Assembly (NCBI GenBank): GCA_948146395.1
Contig: OX411551.1
Coordinates: forward strand, 50,464,997 to 50,528,996
DNA: 64,000 bases
Origin: Fragum whitleyi
Taxonomy: Eukaryota > Mollusca > Bivalvia > Cardiida > Cardiidae
Direction: 5' to 3'
Below, piece after piece: positions 63,561 to 64,000 of the stretch (position 1 is its first letter; each line of letters opens with the position of its first letter). A program made the position numbers and the translations under genes. Under the pieces are notes generated by a model. That model did no database searches. It was given only the letters and a program-made list of their open reading frames with translations, and was not told the DNA's origin.

Positions 63561-64000
63561 CAGCGAAAGTTGGCGGTCACTTCTGACACACCATGACGTC
63601 CGTTTACAAATAACGTAAAATGGATATTCTTTCATGAAGAATTTTACGAAAAGTAATAACAAAAGTTTATATTCCGTCACTTATTTGTACAAAATAAAAT
63701 AATATGCAATCGCTTCAAAGTCAAAAATGTTTACATGCTACACAGAAATTGGTTATATTACATTCAATTTACAATCAATATGCGAGAGCAGTAAGACGTT
63801 AACTACTAAAAGCAAATTCCGAACCGAAATGAAAATGTATCCGAGTCGAATTTAAATGATAAAAGTTTCAAATGAAACAATGAGAATTTTTTTAAGAAAT
63901 ACTTAAAAAATGACCAGATGTTCAAACGTCGAAAACGCGTCAGTGGGACAATTTCAAGACCAACATTGCGTTGTATATTGCCTTTAGATGACAACATTTT
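63561..64000. other. No gene seen at the right edge
   Basis: The frame 63806-63997 (-) has no domain. AT-rich. Confidence 0.5.

Overview
This is eukaryotic, AT-rich (by eye about one third G+C) genomic DNA. It is gene-poor and saturated with repeats. It most resembles a bivalve mollusc: tRNA-headed SINEs, degenerate tandem repeats of about 145-165 bp that carry a 'gagcacaa..tgctcaaggtgagc' motif, APE-type LINEs, Tc1-like and gypsy-like elements, and a cysteine-rich receptor-like gene of a kind familiar from mollusc genomes. The species cannot be named from the sequence alone.

Layout. 1-1648: 3' end of a Ty3/gypsy LTR retrotransposon (RT-RNase H, polypurine tract, 549-bp LTR). 1.7-19.6 kb: SINEs, hairpin-headed repeats, a 159-bp-period tandem duplication, a 979-bp element with long terminal inverted repeats (TIRs), several foldback palindromes and the first copies of an abundant MITE. 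19633-21523: a Tc1-like transposon with TIRs and a dead transposase. 21.5-42.7 kb: more SINEs, MITEs, palindromes, a 1.63-kb element with perfect 21-bp TIRs, and a 2-kb zone of nested inverted arms.

43.4-48.7 kb: the only convincing host gene. It has three exons (43401-43857, 45196-46070, 47775-48656) whose splice phases match and which together encode 737 residues. The product has a signal peptide, an acidic Ser/Thr-rich stalk, a CxC..CC cysteine module split across exons 1 and 2, two repeated Y-x-N-x-x-C-A-x-C motifs, a third Cys-rich segment and one hydrophobic helix. It looks like the ectodomain of a mollusc adhesion-GPCR-like receptor without a visible 7TM domain. Two copies of the MITE are embedded in it: one sits exactly in the splice donor of intron 2, the other rewrites the last codons and the stop.

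49-58 kb: more MITEs, including one split by a 1.25-kb TIR element. 57.7-63.6 kb: degenerate tandem arrays interrupted by a 5'-truncated LINE (58225-61657) that carries one nonsense codon and one frameshift.

The dominant MITE (about 36 full or partial copies, roughly 400-450 bp when complete, TIR beginning CAGTTAATAACATCGTG, TA target, central hairpin flanked by GGGAGGTAAT/ATTACCTCCC) organises much of the window. It has been a landing site for other elements, a seed for ATTC microsatellites, and a modifier of the receptor gene. In the feature table, MITE orientation '+' means that GATGAATGATTTTGG-like sequence follows the left TIR; '-' means that ATTCATCTCAATC-like sequence does.
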